DNA of 37,039 bases from the NCBI GenBank assembly GCA_903928635.1, contig CAIYRQ010000194.1, positions 1 to 37,039 on the forward strand, given 5' to 3'. Of the stretch, positions 1 through 8,496 are shown piece by piece (positions within the stretch are counted from its first letter, which is position 1; each line of letters starts with the position of its first letter). Source of the DNA: an uncultured beta proteobacterium (GTDB lineage: Bacteria; Pseudomonadota; Gammaproteobacteria; Burkholderiales; Burkholderiaceae_C). The position numbers and the translations under genes are program-made. Below the pieces are notes generated by a model, which did not search any database, was not told where the DNA came from, and saw only the letters and a list, made by a program, of their open reading frames with translations.

Positions 1-92
1 ACGGGGTAGCCCGCCTTGACCAGGTTGTTGCACAGGCCTTCGCCCAGTGAACCCAGGCCGATAAAGCCGATACGGAGTTTGGAGTTGCTCAT
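1..92 (-). CDS. 3-hydroxyisobutyrate dehydrogenase-like NAD-binding protein (5' end only)
   Basis: Only the first 30 residues lie in the window; the gene runs off the left edge. The N-terminus reads MSNSKLRIGFIGLGSLGEG, the Rossmann GxGxxG dinucleotide-binding start (GFIGLGxxG) of the 6-phosphogluconate/3-hydroxyisobutyrate dehydrogenase superfamily. The ATG at 92 is preceded on the minus strand by AAAGGAA about 8 nt upstream, a credible Shine-Dalgarno site. It is the third gene of a minus-strand run after the GMC oxidoreductase and the AcuI-like reductase, 27 bp from the latter, so co-transcription is likely. The exact substrate (3-hydroxyisobutyrate, tartronate semialdehyde or another beta-hydroxyacid) cannot be told from this fragment. 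Confidence 0.75.
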   Translation of the reverse strand, partial: MSNSKLRIGFIGLGSLGEGLCNNLVKAGYP

Positions 93-119
93 GCGGATTC
101 CTTTGCTTGAAATAAAAAA

Positions 120-1109
120 TTAACGGTTGACGTCCACCACCACGCGTCCGCGCGAGGTGCCTGCCATGAAGTCTTTGGAAAGGGCGATGACCTCGCCCAA
201 GCCCACCACACGTTCCATGTGGGCCTGGGCAGGCGCGGCAAATTCGCGCGCCAGGCGATCCCAGGCGGCGATGCGCCGCGCTTTGGGGCACATGACCGAG
301 TCCACACCCAAGAGGCGCACGCCCCGCAAAATAAAGGGCATGACTGTGGTGTCCAGGCCAAAACCGCCCGCCAGTCCGCATGCGGCCACCGCGCCGCCGT
401 AGTCCATTTCACTCAGCAGACGTGCCAGCACGGTGCCGCCCACCACATCGACCGCGCCTTGCCAACGCTGGCTGGCCAAGGGCGCTGGTTTTTCTTTCCA
501 CTCCGGCCCGCCGATCACGTCTTTCGCACCCAGGCTGAGCAGGTAGTCGCGGTTCTCGTCCGGGCGCTGGCTCAGTGCCGTGACCTCGTAGCCCAAACGA
601 GCCAGCAGGCTGATCGCCACGCTGCCCACGCCGCCATTGGCACCGCTCACCACGATATTTCCGCTCTTCACACCGGCGTCTTCCAGCGCCATCACACACA
701 GCATTGCGGTGAGCCCGGCGGTGCCGATGGCCATAGCGCTTTGGGTGCGCATGCCTTGCGGCAGAGGCACCAGCCACTCGGCTTTCACACGCTGCATTTG
801 GCTGTAGCCACCCCAAAAGCGCTCGCCCACGCTCCAACCGGTGAGCACGACTTTGTCGCCTGCCTGGTAGTCGGCGCTGCGGGATTCGACTACCGTGCCC
901 GCAAAGTCAATGCCCGGCACCATGGGAAAGCTGCGGATGATCTTGCCCGTGCCGGTGATGGCCATGGCGTCTTTGTAATTGATGCTGGAGTAGTCAATGG
1001 CGACCAGCACCTCGCCTGCAGGCAGGTCGGCCTGTGTGATTTGTTTGACGGTGGGTACCGGCTTGCCATCGATCTGGTCAACAACAAGGGCTTGGAAGGA
1101 GGTGGTCAT
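120..1109 (-). CDS. acuI: MDR-family acrylyl-CoA reductase / quinone oxidoreductase (AcuI/YhdH type)
   Basis: This 329-residue zinc-free medium-chain dehydrogenase/reductase probably reduces an alpha,beta-unsaturated acyl-CoA such as acrylyl-CoA with NADPH in the cytosol. The N-terminal GroES-like domain carries SSINYKDAMA (41-50) and the PGIDFAGTV segment (65-73). The Rossmann cofactor domain begins at VVSGANGGVGSVAIS (153-167), the AVxGVGS-type loop of the YhdH/AcuI family, and the length matches the family. The ATG at 1109 has no strong Shine-Dalgarno. It lies 67 bp after the GMC oxidoreductase stop and 27 bp before the next gene, all on the minus strand, which suggests a small catabolic operon. 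In this family AcuI detoxifies acrylyl-CoA from 3-hydroxypropionate or DMSP metabolism, but no DMSP-specific genes are present here, so the physiological substrate is open. Confidence 0.85.
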   Translation of the reverse strand: MTTSFQALVVDQIDGKPVPTVKQITQADLPAGEVLVAIDYSSINYKDAMAITGTGKIIRSFPMVPGIDFAGTVVESRSADYQAGDKVVLTGWSVGERFWGGYSQMQRVKAEWLVPLPQGMRTQSAMAIGTAGLTAMLCVMALEDAGVKSGNIVVSGANGGVGSVAISLLARLGYEVTALSQRPDENRDYLLSLGAKDVIGGPEWKEKPAPLASQRWQGAVDVVGGTVLARLLSEMDYGGAVAACGLAGGFGLDTTVMPFILRGVRLLGVDSVMCPKARRIAAWDRLAREFAAPAQAHMERVVGLGEVIALSKDFMAGTSRGRVVVDVNR

Positions 1110-1176
1110 GGTGGTGCGCAGAGGAGGGTGTGAAACGAGGGCTTAATTAAACGGCAGGAAGGTGACGGCAGCCACT

Positions 1177-2802
1177 TCAGGCGTGGTCCGCCAGAATCAT
1201 GTCGGCGGCTTTTTCGGCCACCATGATGACCGGGGCATTGGTGTTGCCCGAGGTCACCGCTGGAAAGACCGATGCGTCCACCACCCGCAGGCGGCGCATG
1301 CCGTGCACCCGCAAGCGGGCGTCCACGACCGACGTTTCGGGGTTGGGGCCCATGGCACAGGTGCAGGACGCGTGGTAGACCGAGCCGCCGCGCTTGGCAA
1401 AGTCGGCAAAGATGGCTTCTTCACTTTGCACATGGGCGCCGGGCAGGTGCTCGCTTTCCACAATATCGGCCAGCGGCGCAGCGGCGGCAATGCTGCGCAC
1501 CATGCGCGCGCCTTCAACGATGTCCTGGCGGTCGTGTTCGGTGGTCAAGAAGTTGGTCGTGATCAGCGGCTTGTCGGTCGGGTTGGCTGACTGAATCAGC
1601 ACGCTGCCCCGGCTGGTCGGGCGGCAGGTGTTGAATGAAATCAGGAAGGCGGCAAACGGATCGGGGTTTTGCAGCTGAAAACGCTTGCCCACCGGCGCCG
1701 TGTTGGCGGTGTAGCTGATGGGGTTGAAATACAGGTGCAGATTGGGTTGCGCAAGGCCGGGGCGACTGCGCACAAAAGCGCCGGCCTGGTTCACGCTCAT
1801 GCCCAGCGGCCCCTTGCGGTCGAGCAGGTAGCGCATGCCCGCCCACACCTTGCCATACCAAGGCCCCAGCGTGTTGTTCAAGGTGGGTACTTTGGACTTG
1901 AAGAAGTAGGACACGCACAAATGGTCTTGCAAGCCCTGGCCCACGGCGGGTAAGTGCTGCACCACCGGCACTCCTTTGGTGCGCAACAACTCTGCGTCAC
2001 CGACGCCTGAGAGTTGCAAAAGCTGCGGTGAATTGATGGCGCCGCCGCTCAAAATGACTTCTTTGCGGCACTTGAATTGCTGGTGTACACCTTGGATGAC
2101 GCATTCCACGCCCACGGCCTCGCGCTCTTGCAGCAGTACCCGGTGCACCATAGCGCCGGTGAGCACGGTCAGGTTGCTGCGGCCCATGGCGGGGCGCAAA
2201 AAGGCGTTGGAGGTGGAGGCTCTCACGCCCTTGCGAATCGTCATCTGCCACAGGCCGAAACCTTCTTTGCGCTCGCCATTGAAGTCGCTGGTGCGGCCGT
2301 AGCCCAGGGCGTCCCCGGCTTTCAGAAAGCGCTCACACAAGGGGTGGACCTGGTCGGTAAAGTCGCTGACTGCGAGTTCGCCACCCGCGCCGTGGTGCGC
2401 ATTGGCGCCAAAAACGTGGTCCTCGGACTTTTTGAAGTAGGGCAGCACATCGTTCCAGCCCCAGCCGGGGTTGCCCGCATCGCGCCATTCGTCATAGTCC
2501 GCATGCTGGCCGCGCATATAGACCATGGCGTTGAGTGAGCTGCTGCCCCCCAGCACCTTGCCGCGCGGCCAAAACGAGGCACGCCCGTTGAGTGCCGGGT
2601 CGGGCTCGGTGGTGTACATCCAGTTGTACTTGGGGTCGGAAAAAGTGAGGCCGTAGCCCAGGGGCACCTGAATCAGCGGGCTGCGGTCCGAGCCACCGGC
2701 CTCCAGGAGCAGCACGCGGTCCTTGCCGCTGGCGCTCAGGCGGTTGGCCAGCACACAACCGGCCGATCCTGCGCCGACGATGATGTAGTCGTATTGGTTC
2801 AT
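1177..2802 (-). CDS. GMC-family FAD-dependent oxidoreductase (choline/alcohol dehydrogenase-like)
   Basis: This 541-residue flavoprotein of the glucose-methanol-choline family oxidises an alcohol or polyol. The FAD Rossmann start is IIVGAGSAGCVLANRL (7-22). GMC signature 1 follows at RGKVLGGSSSLNAMVYMRG (80-98) and signature 2 at GAINSPQLLQLSGVG (254-268). Near the C-terminus VYHASCTCAMG holds the catalytic His position and SGNTNAPVIMVAEKAADMI the second catalytic position (Asn). Full length and no signal peptide point to a cytosolic or peripheral membrane enzyme like AlkJ/BetA. It is divergently transcribed from a MocR regulator across 147 bp and is followed on the same strand by acuI and a beta-hydroxyacid dehydrogenase, so it may start an alcohol-to-acyl-CoA route. 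Specificity (choline, aliphatic alcohol or polyethylene glycol) cannot be assigned from sequence alone. Confidence 0.9.
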   Translation of the reverse strand: MNQYDYIIVGAGSAGCVLANRLSASGKDRVLLLEAGGSDRSPLIQVPLGYGLTFSDPKYNWMYTTEPDPALNGRASFWPRGKVLGGSSSLNAMVYMRGQHADYDEWRDAGNPGWGWNDVLPYFKKSEDHVFGANAHHGAGGELAVSDFTDQVHPLCERFLKAGDALGYGRTSDFNGERKEGFGLWQMTIRKGVRASTSNAFLRPAMGRSNLTVLTGAMVHRVLLQEREAVGVECVIQGVHQQFKCRKEVILSGGAINSPQLLQLSGVGDAELLRTKGVPVVQHLPAVGQGLQDHLCVSYFFKSKVPTLNNTLGPWYGKVWAGMRYLLDRKGPLGMSVNQAGAFVRSRPGLAQPNLHLYFNPISYTANTAPVGKRFQLQNPDPFAAFLISFNTCRPTSRGSVLIQSANPTDKPLITTNFLTTEHDRQDIVEGARMVRSIAAAAPLADIVESEHLPGAHVQSEEAIFADFAKRGGSVYHASCTCAMGPNPETSVVDARLRVHGMRRLRVVDASVFPAVTSGNTNAPVIMVAEKAADMILADHA

Positions 2803-2885
2803 GGCTGGGAGTATCGCGCGCGCAGGCGTTGGCTTTGGGGTGTTGAATGCGAAATGGATGGCGAGCCAAGCTCTGAATGCATACT

Positions 2886-2901
2886 ATGCAAGAGATTGCA
2901 T
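2886..2901. promoter_or_regulatory. Candidate operator: ATGCAA-GAGA-TTGCAT inverted repeat
   Basis: A perfect 6+4+6 inverted repeat in the 147-bp divergent gap between the GMC gene and the MocR gene. Its right arm (TTGCAT) overlaps the best -35 box for the MocR gene. Another ATGCA lies just upstream at 2877-2881. Position and symmetry suggest an operator for the adjacent regulator; binding is inferred. Confidence 0.45.
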
Positions 2902-2925
2902 GCCCACAATGCGTTCAAATAAAGT
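2896..2925 (+). promoter_or_regulatory. Putative sigma70 promoter of the MocR gene
   Basis: TTGCAT (2896-2901), an 18-nt spacer and TAAAGT (2920-2925) resemble -35 and -10 boxes. They would start transcription near 2932, about 18 nt before the ATG. The -35 box lies inside the inverted repeat, consistent with autoregulation. Confidence 0.4.
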
Positions 2926-2949
2926 AATTGCCCCATCCAATGTCCCCCT

Positions 2950-4341
2950 ATGTCCTTTGAACAACTGATTTCTACTGCCAGTCTGGGTGACGGCAGCAAG
3001 CCCAAGTACCAGTCCATTGCAGAAGACCTGGCCCAGGCCATCCTGAACGGGCAGGTGCCTATGGGTGAGAAATTGCCCCCGCAGCGCAATTTGGCGCACC
3101 GTTTGGGCGTGACCACCGGCACCATCAGCCGGGCCTATGCCATTTTGGAACGCCAAGGGCTGGCCACGGCACGGGTGGGCGACGGCACCTATGTGCGCTC
3201 CGCCGAGCACGCCTCTCCCAGTGCCGAGTTTGAGCACCAGCAGGCCATCGACCTGGCCCACAACGTGGCCATGGTGGGGGACGAGTCGCAGGCGCTGCAG
3301 GCGGCGTTTCAAAGCCTGGCGTTGGATGCCGAGCTCATGCGCCAAGTGCTGAGCTACCAGAGCGAGACCGGCATGCGCCGCCACCGCGAAGCCGGCGCCC
3401 AGTGGCTGCGCCGCTTTGGCACCAGCGGCCAGTGGAACCGGGTGATGGTCACGCACGGGGCGCAGCACGGATTGGCCTGTGTGCTGCGCACCGTGGCCCG
3501 ACCTGGCGACGCAGTATTGACCGAGTCGCTCAGCTACCCCGGTTTGCAGGCCTTGGCGCGCTCGATGCGGCTGCAGCTCATTGGTGTGGAAACCGACGAT
3601 GAAGGCATGGTGCCCCAAGCGCTGGAGCGCGCAGCCAAGACCTTTGACACCAAATTTGTCTATTGCGCGCCCACGCTGCACAACCCCACCGGCGCCACAA
3701 TGTCCATGGCGCGGCGTGAAGCGGTGGCCGCCGTGATGCGTGCCCACGGCCTGTTCATCATCGAAGACTGCGTCCATGCAGCCATGCAGGCCAACCCCCT
3801 GCCTGCTTTGTCCACCTGGCTGCCCGAGCAGTCGTTCTTGCTCAGCAGCTTTTCCAAAGTGCTGGCGCCCGGGCTGCGGGTGGGCTATGTCGAGGCGGCA
3901 CCCGCCTGGTTGAGCAAGTTTGCCGCCAGCATGCGCGCCGACAGCTGGATGGTGGCGCCGCTCTTGCCCGAAATCGCCACCCGCTGGCTGGAGAGCGGCG
4001 CGATGGAAGACCTGATTGCACAGCAGCGCCACATGACATCCCAGCGGCTGGCGCGCGCCCAGGCCGTGCTCAAAGGCTTGGAATTCAAAACCGACCCGGA
4101 CTTTCCATTGATCTGGCTGCCCCTGCCCGAACCCTGGCGTGCAGGACAGTTTGCCGCCGCCTTGCGGCAAGCGGGGGTGTTGGTGCGCACCGCGGACCAC
4201 TTTGCGGTGGGCCGCTCACCGGCGCCGCACGCGATTCGCATCAGCTTGAACGCACCGGCCTCGGTGGAGCAGCTCGAGTCCGGTTTGCACATACTGAAGG
4301 CCTTGATCGACAGCCCTCCGTCCATGACCATGGACCCATAG
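2950..4341 (+). CDS. MocR-type GntR-family regulator with aminotransferase-like domain
   Basis: This 463-residue cytosolic transcription regulator has a winged-helix GntR domain (about 20-84, including PMGEKLPPQRNLAHRLGV and TTGTISRAYAILERQGL). A fold-type I PLP-dependent aminotransferase-like domain fills the rest. Aminotransferase hallmarks are retained: NPTG at 245-248, IIEDCVH near 270, and SSFSKVLAPGLRVGY with K303 as the expected PLP lysine. MocR proteins usually sense an amino compound or PLP and control neighbouring genes. Here the likely target is the divergent GMC oxidoreductase operon, itself, or both. The ATG at 2950 has no clear Shine-Dalgarno, but the domain start fits this position. 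Which ligand it senses is unknown. Confidence 0.9.
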   Translation: MSFEQLISTASLGDGSKPKYQSIAEDLAQAILNGQVPMGEKLPPQRNLAHRLGVTTGTISRAYAILERQGLATARVGDGTYVRSAEHASPSAEFEHQQAIDLAHNVAMVGDESQALQAAFQSLALDAELMRQVLSYQSETGMRRHREAGAQWLRRFGTSGQWNRVMVTHGAQHGLACVLRTVARPGDAVLTESLSYPGLQALARSMRLQLIGVETDDEGMVPQALERAAKTFDTKFVYCAPTLHNPTGATMSMARREAVAAVMRAHGLFIIEDCVHAAMQANPLPALSTWLPEQSFLLSSFSKVLAPGLRVGYVEAAPAWLSKFAASMRADSWMVAPLLPEIATRWLESGAMEDLIAQQRHMTSQRLARAQAVLKGLEFKTDPDFPLIWLPLPEPWRAGQFAAALRQAGVLVRTADHFAVGRSPAPHAIRISLNAPASVEQLESGLHILKALIDSPPSMTMDP

Positions 4342-4405
4342 GCCTGTCTGCCGGTCGGTGATTTCCCCCATTGCGCCGCGCAGGCAGGCTGCCTAAGCTG
4401 GCCTC

Positions 4406-5218
4406 ATGACCTCCAGCCACCTCCCTCAGGATGCCGCCCCGGCGCCCTACGTGCCGCCGCCACCCGAGACGCCGGGCAACACCGTTGCCGTGCTGCGGTG
4501 GCGTGACCCGTGGATCTGGCTTGCGCGAGGTTGGCAAGACATGCGTCGCGCCAAAGGTATTGCACTTTTTTATGGACTGTGTTTTTGGGTCATGGCGGTG
4601 CTGCTGGCGGCGGTGTTTCGCAATTCCCCCGAGTACGTCATTTCCATGGCCTCGGGCTGCCTGTTGGTGGGCCCCTTCCTGGCGATGGGTCTGTACGACG
4701 TGAGCCGTCGCCATGCGCAGGGGCAGATTCCTGAATTGGCTCACTCGCTGACCTGCTGGGACCGCAATTTGCGCAGCATGGGCATGCTGGTGCTGGTGCT
4801 GATCGTGCTGGAGTTGCTCTGGGGGCGTGCCTCGCTGGTGGTGTTTGCCGTGTTTTTCAATACCGGCATGCCGTCGACCACCAGCGTGATTCAGGCGGTG
4901 TTCAACATCGATAACTGGGAATTTCTGCTGGTCTACCTGATCGTGGGCAGCGGCTTTGCGGGCATTGTGTTTGCCACAGCCGTTGTTTCCATTCCCATGA
5001 TTTTGGACCGCGATACCGACGCCATCTCTGCCGCTATCACCAGCCTGCAAGTGGTGTTTACCAACTTTTGGGTGATGGTGTTCTGGGGACTGCTGCTGAC
5101 CGCGATGGTAGTGGCCGCCTTGCTGCCCTGGGGCCTGGGCCTGCTGGTGGTCGGCCCCTGGCTGGGGCACGCCACCTGGCATGCCTACCGGGGTAGCGTG
5201 CTCTGGCCTGAGGCTTAG
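4406..5218 (+). CDS. DUF2189 family integral membrane protein
   Basis: This 270-residue polytopic inner-membrane protein has about six hydrophobic segments (for example around 58-74, 80-97, 125-150, 172-195 and 215-250). A Pro-rich cytosolic N-terminus (APYVPPPPETPG) precedes them. The C-terminal motif LGHATWHAYRGSV is characteristic of the DUF2189 family, whose function is not established. The gene lies 64 bp after mocR, has no Shine-Dalgarno, and carries a TAAGCT box exactly 6 nt before its ATG, compatible with leaderless transcription. Its stop codon overlaps that of the convergent ridA-like gene by 4 nt. Confidence 0.8.
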   Translation: MTSSHLPQDAAPAPYVPPPPETPGNTVAVLRWRDPWIWLARGWQDMRRAKGIALFYGLCFWVMAVLLAAVFRNSPEYVISMASGCLLVGPFLAMGLYDVSRRHAQGQIPELAHSLTCWDRNLRSMGMLVLVLIVLELLWGRASLVVFAVFFNTGMPSTTSVIQAVFNIDNWEFLLVYLIVGSGFAGIVFATAVVSIPMILDRDTDAISAAITSLQVVFTNFWVMVFWGLLLTAMVVAALLPWGLGLLVVGPWLGHATWHAYRGSVLWPEA

Positions 5219-5673
5219 GGCGCGACCTCGGCAATCATTTCAATCTCTACACAGGCACCCATCGGGATTTGGGCTACTCCAAAGGCGCTGCGGGCATGGG
5301 CGCCACGGGTTCCAAAAATTTCACCGATCAATTCGCTGGCGCCATTGGTCACCAAATGCTGCTCGGTAAAGCTGCCGGTGGAATTGACCAGCGACATCAG
5401 CTTCACGATGCGGGTGACACGGTTCAGGTCACCCACGGCGGCGTGCAGTGTGCCCAGCAAGTCAATGGCGATGGCGCGCGCTGCTTGCTTGCCCTCCGCC
5501 GTGTCCATGGTCGCGCCCAACTGGCCCACCCAGGCTTTGCCGTCTTTTTTCGCAATATGGCCGCTTAAAAAAACCAGGTTGCCGGTTTGCACAAAAGGCA
5601 CATAGGCCGCGGCGGGTACAGCGACGGGGGGCAGGGTGATGTTCAGGCTGGCGAGGGTGTCGTAAATATTCAT
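5215..5673 (-). CDS. RidA (YjgF/YER057c/UK114) family protein
   Basis: This is a 152-residue cytosolic protein. RidA-type enzymes hydrolyse reactive enamine/imine intermediates made by PLP enzymes, so they protect amino-acid metabolism. Seen here are YVPFVQTGNLVFLSGHIAK (25-43) and the C-terminal HARSAFGVAQIPMGACVEIE, in which the Arg corresponds to the substrate-carboxylate-binding arginine of active RidA proteins. It belongs to the somewhat longer subgroup (about 150 residues rather than about 128). It is divergent from comEC across 113 bp. On its own strand TTCACC and TTTATG boxes spaced about 18 nt lie just before the ATG and could be its promoter. Confidence 0.87.
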   Translation of the reverse strand: MNIYDTLASLNITLPPVAVPAAAYVPFVQTGNLVFLSGHIAKKDGKAWVGQLGATMDTAEGKQAARAIAIDLLGTLHAAVGDLNRVTRIVKLMSLVNSTGSFTEQHLVTNGASELIGEIFGTRGAHARSAFGVAQIPMGACVEIEMIAEVAP

Positions 5674-5774
5674 GGCAATCCCATAAAGGCAGTTAATCGG
5701 GTTTGGGTGAATGCGTCACAGTGTGGCGCTGAACACGTATTGTCACTCCGGTCTGCGCAACGGTGACGGGTCGA

Positions 5775-5789
5775 TAAGATCGCGCCATG
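5775..5789 (+). promoter_or_regulatory. -10-like TAAGAT box 6 nt before the comEC ATG (possible leaderless start)
   Basis: TAAGAT at 5775-5780 is followed by six bases and then the ATG at 5787, which is where transcription from such a -10 would begin. No Shine-Dalgarno exists upstream of the ATG. The -35 region is poor. The same geometry occurs before the DUF2189 gene (4394-4399) and the marR gene (11508-11513). Confidence 0.3.
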
Positions 5790-8420
5790 ACGATTGCCAA
5801 TTTAGACAGTGATTTGCGCTGGACCCAAGGCTCGCTGTGGAGCTTGGCGGCTATTGCGGGCACAGCCTTGCAATTGCAGCAGCCGGACTTGTGGTCTGTA
5901 GCGGCTTATGGGCAATGTCTGGCGGGTTGCCTCATGGCCGTCGCGGCTTGCTTCGGGGGCGTTCGCGCCCTGGGTCGGCGTCGGCATTTTTCAAGGCGTT
6001 GGTCAGCACCGGGGTGGTGCTTGGTGCAAATCGTTCTGGCGTTCAGTTTTGCGGGTGCCGCCTTTGCCCTGGTGGGGCTGCGGGCATGTGTTTTTGACAC
6101 CGACCGCTTGGATCCCGCACTTGAGGGATGCGATGTGCAAGTCGTGGGCCTTGTGCGTGACCTGACCCAGAACACCGCCAGTGGACTGCGGTTTCGGCTG
6201 CAGGTCGAGTCAGCCCAGCTGGATGGGCAGCCAGTCAAGCTGCCGCCACGCATTGACGTGGGTTGGTACCGGGGACTGGCTCCGCGCGGCGCAGGTTCTG
6301 AGCTGAGCGACTGGGAGCTGCAGCGCCAGCCGCAAGATCTGGTGCCGGGCCAGCGATGGCGCTTCACGCTGCGCGTCAAGGCGCCGCACGGCAGCCGCAA
6401 TCCAAACGGTTTTGACTACGAGCTGTGGTTGTGGACGCAAGGCGTACAGGCCACGGCCTATGTGCGCGCCGGGCCGCACGACGCGCCACCGCAGTGGCTG
6501 GCCGACACCTGGACGTATCCGCTTGCCAGCCTGCGGCAGTTCGTGCGAGGGCGCATCCTGTCACAGGTGAGCGATCCGCAGTCCGCAGGGTTGATCGCTG
6601 CGCTGGTGGTGGGCGACCAGGCTGCTATCGAACGATCGGACTGGGATGTTTTTCGTGCGACCGGTGTGGCGCATTTGGTGAGTATTTCGGGGCTGCACAT
6701 CACCATGTTTGCCTGGGGTGCCCGCTGGCTGATCGGTGCTTTGTGGCGGCGTTCGCAGCGCCTGTGCCTGTGGCTGACCGCGCCCACGGCAGCGCTGCTA
6801 GGGGGCATGCTGCTGGCACTGGCGTATTCGCTTTTTTCCGGCTGGGGCGTGCCTGCGCAGCGCACCTGCGTGATGCTGGCCTGTGTGGGCTTGCTGCGCA
6901 TCAGCGGCCTTCGTTGGCCCTGGCCGCAGGTCTGGTTGTTTGCTTTTGTGGCGGTGGTGGTCAGCGATCCGTGGTCCTTGTTGCAGGCCGGTTTTTGGTT
7001 GAGCTTTGTCGCTGTAGGTGTATTGTTTGCGAGCGACCCGGGCGGCCAGGCGTCGCCCCCGGTCAAGCGTCAGCCACGGAGCCATACGGCGTCGGATGTT
7101 GATCCGCGCGACGACCTGAATACCGTGGCAATTCCTCAGCCTGCGCAAGCGACCCACTGGAGTCGCCGGTACGGGCGCGATTGGATGCTGAGACTGGGCC
7201 AAGGCGCGCAGTCTCTTGTGCGAGAGCAGTGGACCATTACCTTGGCCTTGGCGCCACTCACCCTGTTTTTATTTGGCCAGGTGTCGCTGGTCGGCTTGCT
7301 GGCCAATCTGTTGGCCGTACCTTGGGTCACGCTGGTGCTCACGCCCTTGGCCATGGTGGGGGTGGTATTCCCTTGGGTGCTGGACGGCGCGGCGTTCGCA
7401 GGTCAGGCGCTGATGGCAGTGCTGCAAGCGATGGCGCAGTGGCCAGCCGCCGTGGTGCAGTGGGCTGTGCCTCCACTGTGGCTGGCGGCAGTTGCCACAT
7501 TCGGTGGGCTGGTGTTGGTGGCGCCGGGGCCCTGGAGTTTGCGCTTGCTGGGGCTGCCTTTGCTGCTGGCAGTGCCCTTGTGGCAAGCACCGGCACCCGC
7601 CAATGGAACATTCGAGCTGCTGGCCGCCGACATCGGCCAGGGTAATGCGGTGCTGGTGCGAACCAGCCAGCATGCCTTGCTCTACGACACCGGCCCGCGC
7701 TACAGCCTGGACAGCGATGCGGGGCACCGGGTGTTGGTGCCGCTGTTGCAGTCACAGCAAATCCACCTGGACCGGTTGGTGCTCAGCCACCGAGACACAG
7801 ACCACGTGGGTGGCGCCGCGGCGGTGCTGGCAACCCAGCCGCAAGCCGATGTGTGGAGCTCGCTGTCCTTGGACCACCCGCTGCTCGCGGGGCGCACCGC
7901 ACAGCGCTGCGAAGCAGGGCAATCCTGGGACTGGGACGGTGTGCATTTCCAGGTCCTGCACCCGCGCGCACAGGATTACGACGTTCAGCCACCACCCAAG
8001 CCCAATGCCCTGTCCTGTGTGTTGCGCATCGATGCAGGCGGGCAAAGCGCTTTGTTGGTGGGCGACATTGAGCGTGCTCAAGAGGCAGCCTTGCGCGAGC
8101 GCCAAGGTGACGCGCTTCGGTCCACGGTGCTGTTGGCGCCTCACCATGGCAGCAAAACCTCCAGTAGCCCCGAGTTTTTGGCCACAGTTCAACCCGAGCT
8201 GGTGCTCATCCAAGCGGGTTACCGCAACCGCTACGGCCACCCTGCAGCCGAAGTGGTGGCGCGTTACCAGGCATTAGGGTGGACTTATGGCGAGGGGCGG
8301 CGACTGGAAATGGTGGATACGCCCCATTGTGGTGCGTTTTCCTGGCAGTCCAAGCTGCCCCACAATGGGGCTTGCGCGCGCGAAACCGGGCGGCACTACT
8401 GGCACCACCGGCTACCGTGA
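5787..8420 (+). CDS. comEC: DNA internalization competence protein ComEC/Rec2
   Basis: This 877-residue inner-membrane channel moves single-stranded DNA into the cytosol during natural transformation. An N-terminal DUF4131 region with hydrophobic segments (about 15-110) is followed by an OB-like extracellular part (about 110-215). The polytopic Competence domain (about 240-560) includes GLIAALVVGDQAAIERSDW and GVAHLVSISGLHITMFAWG. The C-terminal metallo-beta-lactamase-like domain (about 605-860) has ADIGQGNAVLVRT and the metal-binding motif HRDTDH at 668-673. The length is typical of betaproteobacterial ComEC. The start has no Shine-Dalgarno. The last 40 codons contain a long inverted repeat (separate entry). 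It is the only competence gene here, as is usual since com genes are scattered. Confidence 0.95.
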   Translation: MTIANLDSDLRWTQGSLWSLAAIAGTALQLQQPDLWSVAAYGQCLAGCLMAVAACFGGVRALGRRRHFSRRWSAPGWCLVQIVLAFSFAGAAFALVGLRACVFDTDRLDPALEGCDVQVVGLVRDLTQNTASGLRFRLQVESAQLDGQPVKLPPRIDVGWYRGLAPRGAGSELSDWELQRQPQDLVPGQRWRFTLRVKAPHGSRNPNGFDYELWLWTQGVQATAYVRAGPHDAPPQWLADTWTYPLASLRQFVRGRILSQVSDPQSAGLIAALVVGDQAAIERSDWDVFRATGVAHLVSISGLHITMFAWGARWLIGALWRRSQRLCLWLTAPTAALLGGMLLALAYSLFSGWGVPAQRTCVMLACVGLLRISGLRWPWPQVWLFAFVAVVVSDPWSLLQAGFWLSFVAVGVLFASDPGGQASPPVKRQPRSHTASDVDPRDDLNTVAIPQPAQATHWSRRYGRDWMLRLGQGAQSLVREQWTITLALAPLTLFLFGQVSLVGLLANLLAVPWVTLVLTPLAMVGVVFPWVLDGAAFAGQALMAVLQAMAQWPAAVVQWAVPPLWLAAVATFGGLVLVAPGPWSLRLLGLPLLLAVPLWQAPAPANGTFELLAADIGQGNAVLVRTSQHALLYDTGPRYSLDSDAGHRVLVPLLQSQQIHLDRLVLSHRDTDHVGGAAAVLATQPQADVWSSLSLDHPLLAGRTAQRCEAGQSWDWDGVHFQVLHPRAQDYDVQPPPKPNALSCVLRIDAGGQSALLVGDIERAQEAALRERQGDALRSTVLLAPHHGSKTSSSPEFLATVQPELVLIQAGYRNRYGHPAAEVVARYQALGWTYGEGRRLEMVDTPHCGAFSWQSKLPHNGACARETGRHYWHHRLP
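8321..8371. repeat. 12-bp perfect inverted repeat inside the 3' end of comEC
   Basis: GCCCCATTGTGG at 8321-8332 is the exact reverse complement of CCACAATGGGGC at 8360-8371, with a 27-nt spacer. The spacer contains a second hairpin, GGCAG (8344-8348) with CTGCC (8355-8359), immediately abutting the right outer arm. It lies in coding sequence about 50 bp before the stop, with no T-tract, so it is not a typical terminator. Confidence 0.6.
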
Positions 8421-8496
8421 GCGAAGCGTTGCGAAATAATGCGCCTACATTGGCCTAAGTCTTGCGTAACAGGATTGAAAGTGAAGGTCTGTACCC

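Noticed and set aside
2884-4200. 438-codon open frame antisense to the MocR gene
   Set aside because: It mirrors the third-position GC pattern of the real gene, and the translation (Gln/His/Gly rich) resembles no protein family.
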